Positions 1-9,172 of a stretch of 64,000 nucleotides of DNA are shown piece by piece (positions within the stretch are counted from its first letter, which is position 1; each line of letters opens with the position of its first letter). Below the pieces are notes generated by a model. It worked only from the letters and a program-made list of their open reading frames with translations. It searched no databases and was not told the DNA's origin. Source of the DNA: Nocardia pneumoniae NBRC 100136 (GTDB lineage: Bacteria > Actinomycetota > Actinomycetes > Mycobacteriales > Mycobacteriaceae); assembly GCF_000308755.1 (NCBI RefSeq), contig NZ_BAGF01000058.1:186001-250000 (forward strand). The letters run 5' to 3'. A program made the translations under genes and the position numbers.

Positions 1-340
1 TCGCGATCGTGAACACGGTGATGCCGACGAGCAAGAGGCGACGCCGACCGGCGAGGTCGCCGAGTCGGCCCGCACCGACGATCAGCGTCGTGATGGCCAG
101 CAGATAGGCGATCACGACCCATTGGACCTCGTGGAACGAAGCGTCGAATGCCACGGCCATGGCGGGCAGGCCGACGTTGGCGATGCTGATGCTCAGCGAA
201 GGCAGCAGCATGGACAACGACAGGGCGGTCAGCGTCCAGCCCAGTGGACGCTGCGCGGGCGGTGCCTGCTGAGGTTCGGCGCCCGGAGGCGTTGCTGGTC
301 TCACGGGGTGTCCTCTTCCTGGAGCCAAGGGGGTCGTCAT
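1..340 (-). CDS. MFS transporter, N-terminal part (cut by window edge)
   Basis: About 113 N-terminal residues of a proton-driven drug or solute exporter of the inner membrane are visible; the rest lies outside the window. A proline- and alanine-rich cytoplasmic leader of roughly 35 residues precedes the first membrane helix, and a second helix is followed by the loop motif GRLGDLAGRRR, the MFS motif A of 12/14-helix drug pumps. The ATG at 340 is chosen because it gives a full leader; a GTG 13 codons inside is possible. It is divergent from the LysR gene across about 100 bases, a usual regulator-target arrangement. Substrate unknown. Confidence 0.8.
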   Translation of the reverse strand, partial: MTTPLAPGRGHPVRPATPPGAEPQQAPPAQRPLGWTLTALSLSMLLPSLSISIANVGLPAMAVAFDASFHEVQWVVIAYLLAITTLIVGAGRLGDLAGRRRLLLVGITVFTIA

Positions 341-440
341 GGACGGTAGGTCTCCCCGTGACCTGGCGGAAGACGCAAAGATGGAAAAGTATTTGTGCAC
401 CCGACGCCATATATTGGCTGATCTGTGAGATCGTGTGCGC

Positions 441-1391
441 ATGGCGCGACCCGATCTGAACTTGCTGGTCACCCTGGACGTTCTGCTCGACGAGGGCAGC
501 GTCACCAGAGCGGGGGAACGGCTCGCGCTCAGTCCGTCCGCGATGAGTCGTGCGCTGGCTCGGTTGCGGCGAGCCACCGGCGACCCACTGCTGGTGCGGG
601 CGGGACGAGAGCTGGTGCCGACGCCCCGCGCCCTGGAACTCCGCGACCGGGTGCACGGCCTGGTCCGTGCGGCCGAAGAGGTGCTGCGACCGGCCGAAGA
701 GCTGAACCTGGCGGGCCTGACGAGGAGTTTCACGGTACGCAGCAGCGACGGGTTCGTGGAGAGGTTCGGGCCCGAATTGGTGGCCGAGGTCGGCGCCGAG
801 GCACCCGGTGTGCGGCTGCGTTTCGTGCAGAAGACGAAGAAGGACATCGGTCCGTTGCGAGATGGCGGCGTCGACTTGGAGACGGGCGTCATCGAGCAGG
901 AGCTACCTCCCGACATCGTGAGCAGCCCGCTGTTCACCGACCGGTTCATCGGTGTGGTGCGCGGCGAGCATCCGCTCAGTACCGGGAAAGTCACCGCCGA
1001 GCGGTATGCGTCGGCACGGCACGTGCACGTCTCACGGCGCGGGTTGACCGAGGGGCTGGTGGATGAGGCGCTGCGCCCGACCGGACGCCAGCGGGACGTG
1101 GTGACCGTGGTGGACGGCTTCAGCGCAGCCCTGGCTCTGGCGAGAGCCTCCGATCTGGTCGCCACGGTCCCGGGGAGGCACACCACGAACCTGCGGCGCG
1201 GAATGCACTCCTTCGAGTTGCCCTTCCGCGCCCCCGAGGTGACGGTGTCATTGCTGTGGCACGCCCGGCTCGACGCGGACCCGGCTCACCGGTGGCTGCG
1301 CGGCCACGTACTCGACGTGTGCCGACGGCGGACCGAACCGGGGCATCCCGGCGAGGAGACCGGCAGTTCACGCGACGTCTCCGGGCCGTGA
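441..1391 (+). CDS. LysR-family transcriptional regulator
   Basis: A 316-residue LysR-type regulator. The N-terminal helix-turn-helix spans about residues 4-62, with the family pattern LLVTLDVLLDEGSVTRAGE followed by LSPSAMSRALARLR. The rest is the substrate-binding-like effector domain. The ATG at 441 gives the family's usual beginning, MARPDLNLL; a GTG two codons upstream (435) is an alternative. It is divergent from the MFS gene at 1-340 and most likely controls it, an inference from position only. The effector cannot be read from the sequence. The last 25 residues are polar and dispensable-looking. Confidence 0.9.
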   Translation: MARPDLNLLVTLDVLLDEGSVTRAGERLALSPSAMSRALARLRRATGDPLLVRAGRELVPTPRALELRDRVHGLVRAAEEVLRPAEELNLAGLTRSFTVRSSDGFVERFGPELVAEVGAEAPGVRLRFVQKTKKDIGPLRDGGVDLETGVIEQELPPDIVSSPLFTDRFIGVVRGEHPLSTGKVTAERYASARHVHVSRRGLTEGLVDEALRPTGRQRDVVTVVDGFSAALALARASDLVATVPGRHTTNLRRGMHSFELPFRAPEVTVSLLWHARLDADPAHRWLRGHVLDVCRRRTEPGHPGEETGSSRDVSGP

Positions 1392-1404
1392 TCGCCGAGG
1401 ATCC

Positions 1405-2484
1405 TCACAGACCCTCGTCGAACGGGTATCGGGCACCGAGTGCGGACCGATCGCCGACTCCGAAGTTCATGACGAGATCGTCGGCGACCTGGACCAGCAC
1501 ATCCCGCCCCTCGACCGCGCCGACCCAGTCCAGCGGCAGCGCCGAAATACCATGGACGGCGCCGATCAGGTTTCCGGCGACCGCGCCTGTGGAGTCGGAG
1601 TCACCGGAGTGGTTGACCGACAGCAGCAGCGCCGCGCGCACGTCACCGGTCTTCGCGGCGTGCAGTGCGCAGTACACCGCGATGGCCAGGCACTCCTCGG
1701 CGACCCATCCCTCGCCGACCTGCTCGACGAGTTCGGCTGCGGCCGGTTGCTCGGACAGCTCGACGGCTCTGGTCAGCGCGGCCGTCGTCTCCTCGCTCGC
1801 GGCGAACGCCGTGAGCTGAGTGACCGTCTCCTGCACCGCGATCGGCAGTTCGACACCGCTCACCACGCGATCGACCAGTGCCGCGAACGCACCCGCCGCG
1901 AGGTACCCGGTCGGATGCCCGTGGGTCAACTGCGCGGCCCGCGCGGCGGCGGTGAACGCACGCTCGGGCCCGAACCCCGCGAGTCCGAACGGCGCGGACC
2001 GCATCACCGTGCCGCATCCCTTCGACTGCGGGTTCACCGGACCGGCCGCACCGATCGGCTCCGGCGCGAGATATCCCCGTGCCTGCTGACCGAGCCCCGA
2101 CATGCACGCGTTTCCCGGCGCACGCACCGCGTAGAGAAACGGCAGACTCACCAGCCACCCATCCGCCTGCGCCGCGGGCTCGTCCTGTCGCTGGGTTTGC
2201 AACCAGCGCAAATACGCCCGGCGCAGCGCTGGCACCGGGTCGGCGCCCGGCACCGACCGCAACAGCCCTTCAGCGGTGAACAAGCTCATCTGGGTGTCAT
2301 CGGTGATCTGCTGCGGCGCACCCTCGGCATGTTGCGGCAGAAAACCAGTCACCCCTTCGGCCCCGTAACGTTGGCGGATCTGCTCCAGCCGAAGGAATTC
2401 GATCGGCCACCCGAGCGCGTCACCCACCGCCCCACCCAGCAGAGCACCCCTGACCCGGTCGAAAACCGTCATGTAATCCACCAC
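1405..2484 (-). CDS. ADP-ribosylglycohydrolase family protein
   Basis: A 359-residue cytosolic enzyme of the ADP-ribosylglycohydrolase (DraG/ARH) family, which removes ADP-ribose from proteins or small molecules. The start GALLGGAVGDALGWPIEF and the metal motif TDDTQMSL (near residue 62) are the family signatures; a second metal site, GDSDSTGAVAGNLIGA, lies near residue 295. All expected Asp/Thr ligands are present, so it should bind the two-metal centre. Start is GTG 2484 with GGGG just upstream; an ATG four codons inside (2472) is equally plausible. It ends 13 bases from the convergent LysR gene. The natural substrate is unknown. Confidence 0.88.
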   Translation of the reverse strand: MVDYMTVFDRVRGALLGGAVGDALGWPIEFLRLEQIRQRYGAEGVTGFLPQHAEGAPQQITDDTQMSLFTAEGLLRSVPGADPVPALRRAYLRWLQTQRQDEPAAQADGWLVSLPFLYAVRAPGNACMSGLGQQARGYLAPEPIGAAGPVNPQSKGCGTVMRSAPFGLAGFGPERAFTAAARAAQLTHGHPTGYLAAGAFAALVDRVVSGVELPIAVQETVTQLTAFAASEETTAALTRAVELSEQPAAAELVEQVGEGWVAEECLAIAVYCALHAAKTGDVRAALLLSVNHSGDSDSTGAVAGNLIGAVHGISALPLDWVGAVEGRDVLVQVADDLVMNFGVGDRSALGARYPFDEGL

Positions 2485-2865
2485 AAGACCCCATCATCGC
2501 ATCCAGACCCACCGGCCCTCACCACCGCGGCCTCGACGTCCCGGACTGGGGATCGCGCGATTCCCGGCAGGGCGGGGCATCCACACTTTGCGGGCCAGCA
2601 GAACGCGATCCGATCGAAGCCCTTGGCGGGCAACAGGTCAGCTGCCGCTTCGGTTGCCTGACGGGATGATCGAGCGAACACCGTTGTCGGGGCGGGCAGT
2701 GTCGTCACCAGGGATCTACCGGCGCGAGTCTTCGCCGCGGGCAATCCGTGCCGGGTGATCCGGCAGCTGTAGGCCCGGGATACGGTTGTCGGCAGTGCCT
2801 GCGCGGACGCTCTGGGTGGGTGGCGGCACAACCGGACCGGATCCCGGGTCGAAATCTTCAGTGGC
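2485..2865. other. Intergenic stretch without a supported gene
   Basis: About 380 bases between the ADP-ribosylglycohydrolase and the lipase. A minus-strand reading frame (2469-2831) runs through it but overlaps the real gene at 2484, has no recognisable domain and no clear ribosome-binding site. I see no RNA gene or strong hairpin here. Confidence 0.5.
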
Positions 2866-4008
2866 TCAGTGGCTTGCGCCGCCGATCATCCATGGGTTGA
2901 AGGCGCAGTCGAGGGTCGGGTTCGTCTCCGGGTCGAGGGCGCGCAGGGCGATCGACGCGGAACGCGGGGAGTACATGATCGTCAAGTGGTCGGACCAATC
3001 CTCGGCGCAGCCATCCTGCAGAGTGATGTTGTGCACCGTCGTGTCCGGTCCCGGCGTCAGGAAGGTCCATTCGTAGGGGTTGGAGACCTCGTCGTGGCGG
3101 GTGCCGACCGACGTGTACTCGACGCCAGGGACGGTGTCACCGTTTGCGTTCAATGCCGCGTAGAACCGCGATCCGACCGCCTGCTGGATATTCGCGTGGC
3201 CCACGATCGGCTCGTAGAAACCCAGGATATTGATGCCGAGATTGGTGATCAGCCGACCCAGGGTCGCCATTCCCATCAGCGAGGTGCCGTGATGGGTCGC
3301 ACCGAAGGTGATCAGTTTACCTACCTTGTCGGCGCCGCCCTCGAACTTCATGTACTGACTCGACACCGGACCACCCTGGGAATGCCCGATCAAATCGACC
3401 TTTTCCGCGCCGGTCGTCGCGCGCACCTGCTCGACGAAATCGCGCAATTGGCGCGCGGAGTCCTCCATCGCACCCACGCCGTAGCGGCCGGGCATGATCG
3501 GGCCGATCCCACCGCCTTCCAAGAGACCGGAGCGGCCGTAATTGAAGGCGTAGACGCAGTACCCGGCTCGCGCCAATCGGGGCGACAGGTACGCGAAAGT
3601 GTCGTAGGCGTTCAGCCAGGTTCCGTGCACCAGGACGACCGGATTCGGGTGCGCCGCGGACGGGGTGCAGTTCTCCCGGTTGGCGCCCGGCGGAGACGAG
3701 TCGGGATGAGCCAGTCCGTACATGAAAGCCGCCAGGTAGGCGGGCATTTCAGGACCCTCGCCGACGGCGGCGGACGCGTAACTGCGCGAGGCCGAACCGG
3801 AGCTGCTGCCGGAGTCCACGATGGCCTTCGGCTGCCTGCCGTCCGGCGATGGCCCCAGTCCCGCGTTCAGTTCCTCGACGAGCTGCTGCTCTGGCGACCG
3901 CGCATCCGGTTCCGCGTCGGCGGCGGCGACGCCGAGGCTCATGGCGAGTGTGGTGGCGCCGGCGACAACCGCCGCGGCGAATATGTGGCGACGAATTCGG
4001 TGCTTCAT
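2866..4008 (-). CDS. Secreted triacylglycerol lipase/esterase (alpha/beta hydrolase)
   Basis: A 380-residue exported lipase of the EstA/lipase class 2 type. A signal peptide occupies about residues 1-32 (basic start, hydrophobic core, cut near ADAEP). The oxyanion region VVLVHGTW is near residue 126 and the nucleophile elbow GHSQGG near 208, followed by PVSSQYMKF, typical of this family. Asp and His of the triad are expected near DEVSNPYEW and the SDHLTIM segment. A serine-rich linker follows the signal peptide. It hydrolyses ester lipids outside the cell or in the envelope. It stands alone, with about 195 bases upstream before the MaoC gene. Confidence 0.9.
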   Translation of the reverse strand: MKHRIRRHIFAAAVVAGATTLAMSLGVAAADAEPDARSPEQQLVEELNAGLGPSPDGRQPKAIVDSGSSSGSASRSYASAAVGEGPEMPAYLAAFMYGLAHPDSSPPGANRENCTPSAAHPNPVVLVHGTWLNAYDTFAYLSPRLARAGYCVYAFNYGRSGLLEGGGIGPIMPGRYGVGAMEDSARQLRDFVEQVRATTGAEKVDLIGHSQGGPVSSQYMKFEGGADKVGKLITFGATHHGTSLMGMATLGRLITNLGINILGFYEPIVGHANIQQAVGSRFYAALNANGDTVPGVEYTSVGTRHDEVSNPYEWTFLTPGPDTTVHNITLQDGCAEDWSDHLTIMYSPRSASIALRALDPETNPTLDCAFNPWMIGGASH

Positions 4009-4204
4009 TGCAAGCCTTTCACGAACGTCCGTAATGAATTTGTGATACGGACACTTTCATCCTGAACTATCAATCGAGCACTGTCACTGCGCCCCACACA
4101 TAAGTCATGAATGGAATTTTGGCTCCGGGGACAAACCGCACCGGCATGGTCACCGCGGTATCGAAATAGAACTGCAGACGTGCGACGGAGAAGAGTATCC
4201 GCGA

Positions 4205-4657
4205 CTAGCCGAGGTACCGCACAATGCTCTCGGCGACACAAGCGGGGCGCTCCGCCCCCTCGACGGCGATAGTGATGCGGCGCTCTGTTTGCACGCCGCC
4301 GGGAATATCGGTCACCGAAGTGAGTGTGACCGAGCCGCGCACCCGGCTGCCCACCGGAACGGGAGTGATGAACCTGACCTTGCCGAGTCCATAATTCACA
4401 GCCATTCTCGCGCACGGCACCGACAGCACCTGCTGAGCCATCGGGACGAGCAACGCGAGAGTGAGGAATCCGTGCGCGATGGTGCGCCCATAGGGGCCCT
4501 GCGCGGCGCGCGCCGCGTCGACGTGGATCCACTGGAAATCACCTGTGGCCGCGGCGAATCGGTCGATTCGCCGCTGATCGACAGTGATCCAATCGCTGGT
4601 GCCGAGTTCTTCGCCAACCGCCGCGCGCAGGGCGTCGAAATCCTCGAACACCCTCAC
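4205..4657 (-). CDS. MaoC-like enoyl-CoA hydratase/dehydratase
   Basis: A 150-residue single hot-dog protein of the MaoC/(R)-specific enoyl-CoA hydratase family. The hydratase-2 catalytic pattern is intact as Asp in TGDFQWIHVD, followed by GRTIAHGFLTL. Such proteins hydrate 2-enoyl-CoA thioesters in fatty acid breakdown or synthesis. Its start overlaps the stop of the upstream acyl-CoA ligase gene by four bases (ATGA), so the two are translationally coupled and probably act on the same acyl-CoA. Length is usual for stand-alone members. A longer minus frame (4005-4532) over the same DNA is a shadow. Confidence 0.88.
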   Translation of the reverse strand: MRVFEDFDALRAAVGEELGTSDWITVDQRRIDRFAAATGDFQWIHVDAARAAQGPYGRTIAHGFLTLALLVPMAQQVLSVPCARMAVNYGLGKVRFITPVPVGSRVRGSVTLTSVTDIPGGVQTERRITIAVEGAERPACVAESIVRYLG

Positions 4658-6138
4658 GCGAACTGCTCCTTCAGCTTTCGTTTGAGGATCTTGTGGCTCG
4701 GCCCGAGCGGTAGTTCCGTCACGAATTCCACCCGGCGCGGATACTTGTGCTTGGCCAAATGCTCACGCGCGAAATCGATCACCTGATCCGCGGTGATCGG
4801 ACGAGAAGGAACGATCACCGCGCAGATCTCCTCGCCATATACGTCATCCGGGATGCCGATGACCGCGACCGCGGCGATATCCGGATGCCGCAGCAGCGCC
4901 GCCTCCACTTCGCTTGGATACACGTTGTACCCGCCGCGGATGATCATCTCCTTGATCCGGTCGACGATCCGGATATAGCCGTCGACATCCTTCACGCCGA
5001 GATCCCCTGTACGGAACCATCCGTCGACCACCGCGGCTGCCGTCGCGGACGGATTCCCGGTATAGCCGTTGAACAGATTGTGTCCCCGGATGACCACCTC
5101 GCCGAGTTCACCGGTGGGCAGCAAGGTGATGCGCTGCGCCTGGTCGGGATCGGCGATCTCCACCTCGACACCCCAGATGGAGTGCCCGACGGTACCGACC
5201 CGCGGACCGAAATCCGGTTGATTGACCGCCGCGGTCGGCGAAGTCTCCGACAGCCCATAGCCTTCCAGGATCGGCGCGCCGAAGGTCGCCTCGAACGCCT
5301 CCAGCACCGGCTGCGGCAGCGAGGCGCCACCCGAGATGCACAGCCGCAACTTCGGCAGCTCTGCCGACTCGCGAGCGGCGGCGATCAACCGCACGTACAT
5401 CGTCGGCACCCCGTGAAAAGTGTTGACGTCGTGGGCGAGCATGAGCCGGATCGCTTCGGCGGGGTCGAAGCGCGGCATCAGCACCAGCGTGGCGCCCGCC
5501 CGCCAGGTCGAGTTCATCGAGACCGTCTGGCTGAACACGTGCGAGAGCGGCAGCGCGCCCAGCGCCACGTCGTCGACGCGTACGTCGTTGGCGTCGAAGG
5601 CGTTGACCGTCGCGTTCATCACCAGGTTCAGATGGCTCAGCTCGGCTCCCTTGGGCCTGCCGGAGGTGCCGCTGGTGTAGAACACGACCGCGGGGTCGGC
5701 GGGCTGCCGCGAAACGTAGGACGCGATCGGCCGCGCCATCAGGGAACCCGGTTCGTGGCAAGGGATTCCGGCGGCCTCGGCGGCCGGTCGTCCCGACTCG
5801 GCGAACACGGGCTGGCACAGCAGCAACTGGGCCCGGCTATCGCGCAGCAGGTACTCCGCCTCACTGGAGGTGGACAGCGGGTGCACCGGGATCACCACCG
5901 CGCCCGCGGCGAGGATGCCGTAGTAGGCGACCGGGAAATCCACCACGTTCGGGCACATCAGCGCCACCCGGTCACCGGGCCGCACGCCGAGTTCGATCAG
6001 CGCGGCGGCCTGCCCGCGCGCCCGATTCCACAACTCGGCGAAGGTGATTCGCTGCGACCCGTCGATCAGCGCGGTGCGGTCCGGGCGCCGTCGCGCCTGC
6101 TCGGCCAGGATGCTGGCCACCGACAGCGTCGCGTTCAT
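4654..6138 (-). CDS. Long-chain fatty-acid-CoA ligase / AMP-dependent synthetase
   Basis: A 494-residue ANL-superfamily enzyme that activates a carboxylic acid to its acyl-adenylate and then to the CoA thioester. The phosphate-binding motif YTSGTSGRPKGAELSH lies near residue 160, the A5 motif YGLSETSP near 295, the hinge GWFRTGDLG near 375 and the C-terminal lysine region SHKILKRKLKEQF at the end, so it looks complete and active. Start ATG 6138 gives MNATLSVASIL; an in-frame TTG at 6174 would add 12 residues. It is coupled to the MaoC gene and divergent from the TetR regulator at 6267, which may repress it. Substrate chain length is not evident. Confidence 0.92.
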   Translation of the reverse strand: MNATLSVASILAEQARRRPDRTALIDGSQRITFAELWNRARGQAAALIELGVRPGDRVALMCPNVVDFPVAYYGILAAGAVVIPVHPLSTSSEAEYLLRDSRAQLLLCQPVFAESGRPAAEAAGIPCHEPGSLMARPIASYVSRQPADPAVVFYTSGTSGRPKGAELSHLNLVMNATVNAFDANDVRVDDVALGALPLSHVFSQTVSMNSTWRAGATLVLMPRFDPAEAIRLMLAHDVNTFHGVPTMYVRLIAAARESAELPKLRLCISGGASLPQPVLEAFEATFGAPILEGYGLSETSPTAAVNQPDFGPRVGTVGHSIWGVEVEIADPDQAQRITLLPTGELGEVVIRGHNLFNGYTGNPSATAAAVVDGWFRTGDLGVKDVDGYIRIVDRIKEMIIRGGYNVYPSEVEAALLRHPDIAAVAVIGIPDDVYGEEICAVIVPSRPITADQVIDFAREHLAKHKYPRRVEFVTELPLGPSHKILKRKLKEQFA

Positions 6139-6266
6139 ACCGACCGCCTGAGGGATCTCGACATCGCTCTCCAAAAACTAGCAGCGCAAGTTTCCGCTTC
6201 ACCGTAGGACACCGAAACCAGGGGCGCAAGCGTCACTGCGAGAATGCGAGGACCGGAAGGAGACCC

Positions 6267-6917
6267 ATGGCCAGACCCCGCACGCCGCTGCTGACCCGCG
6301 AGCGCATCATCGAAACCGCGCTCGCCCTCGTCGACGCCGAGGGGCTGGCGGCTGTTTCCACGCGGCGGCTGGCCACCGAACTGGGTGTGCAGGGACCCTC
6401 GCTGTACAACCACGTCCGCACCAAGGACGACCTCATCGACGCCGTGGTCGACGCGGTGCTCGGCGAAGTCGACATCGCCATGTTCGACGCGCTCTCCGCC
6501 GACAACCCGGACTGGCGATCAGCGCTGCGCGCCTGGTCGCGCTCCTATCGCACCGCGATGGCCGCGCACCCGCACATCGTCCCCGCCCTGGCCAGCGGAC
6601 CGGGACATCGGCCGAACGCGCTGCGCATGGCCGACGCGGTCTTCGGCGGCCTGGTCGCGGCGGGCTGGCCGCGCCGCGACGCCACCACCGTCGGCACGCT
6701 CATGCGCTACTTCCTCACCGGCGCGTCGCTCGGCTCGTTCGCCGGGGGCTTCCCGTCCGACGCGGCCGTCTACGCCGACGCGTATCCGCACCTGAACGAG
6801 GCGCATCTGCTGGCCGATCGGCAGCAGCGCATCGATCGGGACGCGTTCGAGGTCGGTCTGGAGTCGCTGCTCGACGGCTTGGAGAGCAGGTACCGGCTAC
6901 TTGCCGGTGGCGTGTAG
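6267..6917 (+). CDS. TetR/AcrR-family regulator (TetR_C type)
   Basis: A 216-residue repressor. The helix-turn-helix lies at about residues 10-56 (RERIIETALALVDAEGLAAV, then GPSLYNHVRTKDDL, the recognition-helix pattern). The C-terminal part resembles the tetracycline-repressor C-terminal domain, with a long helical ligand-binding core. A GGAGA sequence lies just upstream of the ATG. It is divergent from the acyl-CoA ligase/MaoC pair, the likely target by position. Its 3' end overlaps the convergent PucR-type gene by 21 bases. The ligand is unknown, an acyl-CoA being one guess. Confidence 0.9.
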   Translation: MARPRTPLLTRERIIETALALVDAEGLAAVSTRRLATELGVQGPSLYNHVRTKDDLIDAVVDAVLGEVDIAMFDALSADNPDWRSALRAWSRSYRTAMAAHPHIVPALASGPGHRPNALRMADAVFGGLVAAGWPRRDATTVGTLMRYFLTGASLGSFAGGFPSDAAVYADAYPHLNEAHLLADRQQRIDRDAFEVGLESLLDGLESRYRLLAGGV

Positions 6918-8201
6918 TTCGATCGCCACGAGCAGATCGACCAGATCCTCGACACTGCGCACATTCCGCCCGGTGAGTTCCTGGATGCGGCGCAGCCGAT
7001 ACTTGGCGGTGTTGTGGTGGATGCACAGCGCGTCCGCGGCCTCCCGCAGGTTCATATCGGCGCGGGCGAAGGCGCGAATGGTCTCGGCCAGCACGCCGCC
7101 GCGGGATCGGTCGTCGGCAAGCAGCGCGCGGATCCTCGGATCGACCAGCCGCCGCGCGGTGTCGTCGGCACGCAGCATCAGATACCGGAACGGCGTGATG
7201 CACGGCAGCGCCATGACCCCGCCGTCCTCGGGCAGCAACTCCAGCGCGGCACGCGCCTGCTGATACGCCTGCGGAATCTCCCCGATCTCGGTGACGACCG
7301 CGCTGACTCCGACGCCGAGCGTGACGCCCTCCCCGCGCAGTCGTTCCGTCATCGCGCGCAGCCGGTCGCACAACTCCTCGGCGGTGCCGTTGCGGCCGAG
7401 CGCGGGCACCGCGACGATATCCGACCCGCGTGCCACCGACAGCGTGCGCAGCCCGTTGACGCTGGTGCGGGTGAGCGCAGCGGAAGCGAGATGCCTTGCC
7501 TGCGCATCGGATTCGCGTGACCGCCCGGACCGGCCGTCGCCCCGGTCGGTCACCTTCAGCACGACCGCGTCGATCACCACCATGGGCACGGACTTCGCCA
7601 GACCGATCCCATGGCCCTGCGCCGTGGTCAGCAGCGCGCCACGCTCGGGCAGCACGCCATCGAGCAGGCTTCCCATCAGCTGCGCGCTGTCGCGGCTGGC
7701 CTCGGTGGCGAAATACTGCTGGAACTCCAGATACGCGTTCGCGGCCTGCGTGCTGATCAGATCGCAGTACCGCGACAGCGGTGTGACCATCGACAGCGCC
7801 GCCTCGCGCCCGGCCTCCGTGTCACCGGCATGCGCCATCAGGGACTTCCACAGCGCTTGCTGGCCGAGGCGGAACGCGTTGATGTAGTCCACCAACGTGA
7901 GTCCGGCTTGGGCGCGGCGTGCCGCCGCGCGACGGGTGTAGGACACGTCGTCGACGGTGACTTTGCGCCGCTGCAGCAGCGCGCCGAGTCCCGTCCGGCA
8001 CAGCTGGGCCAGCTGGTCGTGCACATCGGCCTGGAAGCTCAGATCACGGGCGGCGTACGCGGGGATCTGGGCGATGATGGCCGACATCCCGGCATCGGCC
8101 ATGTCGTCCGCGTGGTCGAACAGTTCGCTGACGATCCGCGTCCGCTCGGCCAGCACCGTCGCCGAACCGCTCGCGCCGACCTGGTGTGATCTAGCTGACA
8201 T
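6897..8201 (-). CDS. PucR/CdaR-family transcriptional regulator
   Basis: A 434-residue regulator. The C-terminal end holds the PucR helix-turn-helix, NLREAADALCIHHNTAKYRLRRIQELTG, at about residues 385-412, preceded by a GGDEF-like CdaR middle region (GVTLGVGVSAVVTEIGEIPQAYQQARAAL). The N-terminal half is an alpha-helical sensor region typical of actinobacterial members. ATG 8201 is chosen; the open frame continues to 8384 without a convincing start. It is divergent from the liv-type importer at 8414, with about 210 bases between them. PucR/CdaR proteins commonly switch on catabolic operons in response to the nutrient, so control of the importer and thiolase is the best inference. Confidence 0.88.
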   Translation of the reverse strand: MSARSHQVGASGSATVLAERTRIVSELFDHADDMADAGMSAIIAQIPAYAARDLSFQADVHDQLAQLCRTGLGALLQRRKVTVDDVSYTRRAAARRAQAGLTLVDYINAFRLGQQALWKSLMAHAGDTEAGREAALSMVTPLSRYCDLISTQAANAYLEFQQYFATEASRDSAQLMGSLLDGVLPERGALLTTAQGHGIGLAKSVPMVVIDAVVLKVTDRGDGRSGRSRESDAQARHLASAALTRTSVNGLRTLSVARGSDIVAVPALGRNGTAEELCDRLRAMTERLRGEGVTLGVGVSAVVTEIGEIPQAYQQARAALELLPEDGGVMALPCITPFRYLMLRADDTARRLVDPRIRALLADDRSRGGVLAETIRAFARADMNLREAADALCIHHNTAKYRLRRIQELTGRNVRSVEDLVDLLVAIELHATGK

Positions 8202-8413
8202 AACCGGGGATACTCCACGGCCCTGTCCGGATATGTCAACCGATCCCACGGACCCCCGGAGGTGTCCGCGGCGGACAAACCGGACGCCCGAGATTGGGCC
8301 GCTGCGTCCAATGTGCAGCCTGACCAGCAAATTTACGCTGACCACGTGCCACACGCCGGTCGCACGACCGCGCTGTCCCCGCACCGGATCGCCCCACGTG
8401 GGCCGGAGGACAC

Positions 8414-9172
8414 ATGCTCGAGATAACCACCCTCACCGTCCGCTTCGGCGGCATCACCGCCCTGCAGGAGGTCGGGTTCCACGTCGACACCGGCGAGATG
8501 GTCGGACTGATCGGGCCCAACGGCGCTGGCAAGACCACCCTGTTCAACTGCCTGACCCGGCGCTATCAGCCCGCCACGGGCGCCGTCCGGTATCAGGGAC
8601 AGGACTTGCTGGCGGTACGGCCGTACGCCCTGGCCAGGCTCGGCATCGCCCGGACCTTCCAGAACCTCGGCCTGTTCCCGCGCATGTCGGTCCGGGACAA
8701 CGTCTTGGTCGGCGCGCACCACCGAGCGGGGGCCGGATTCGTCGCCGCGGGTCTGCGCCTGCCCCGGGTGCGGCGCGAGGAGCGCGCGTTGCGCGAGCAG
8801 ATCGACGACCTGCTGGCCCGGCTCGACCTCGCGGACGTGGCCGACCGTCCGGCCGCCGGGCTCCCCTTCGGCACGCTCAAGCGGATCGAGCTGGCCAGGG
8901 CCTTGGCCGTGCGACCGCGGCTGCTGCTGCTCGACGAACCGGTCAACGGCCTCAGCCACGGCGAGGTCGACGAGTTCGCCGACCGGTTGCGGGCGTTGCG
9001 CGCCGAGCTGGATCTCACCGTGGTCGTCGTCGAGCATCACATGGGCTTCGTCATGGGCACCTGCGATCGCGTGGTGTGCCTGGAGTTCGGCCGCGTCATC
9101 GCCGCGGGCAAACCCGAACAGGTGCAACGCGATCCGGCCGTCATTCGCGCCTACCTCGGGACGGCGGCATGA
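8414..9172 (+). CDS. livG: Branched-chain amino acid-type ABC transporter ATPase (LivG-like)
   Basis: A 252-residue ATP-binding subunit of a HAAT-family importer. Walker A GPNGAGKTT is at residues 34-42, Walker B LLLLDEPVNGLS near 174 and the H-loop VVEHH near 207. The signature is the LivG variant LPFGTLKRIELARAL. It couples ATP hydrolysis to uptake through the two permeases encoded downstream. ATG 8414 is preceded by GGAGGA at a good distance. The stop overlaps the start of the next gene (ATGA), so the operon is translationally coupled. The cargo may be an amino acid, an amide or an aromatic or short-chain acid. Confidence 0.92.
   Translation: MLEITTLTVRFGGITALQEVGFHVDTGEMVGLIGPNGAGKTTLFNCLTRRYQPATGAVRYQGQDLLAVRPYALARLGIARTFQNLGLFPRMSVRDNVLVGAHHRAGAGFVAAGLRLPRVRREERALREQIDDLLARLDLADVADRPAAGLPFGTLKRIELARALAVRPRLLLLDEPVNGLSHGEVDEFADRLRALRAELDLTVVVVEHHMGFVMGTCDRVVCLEFGRVIAAGKPEQVQRDPAVIRAYLGTAA

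Noticed and set aside
4005..4532. Minus-strand 175-residue frame over the MaoC gene
   Set aside because: It overlaps the MaoC domain in another frame and has shadow composition.
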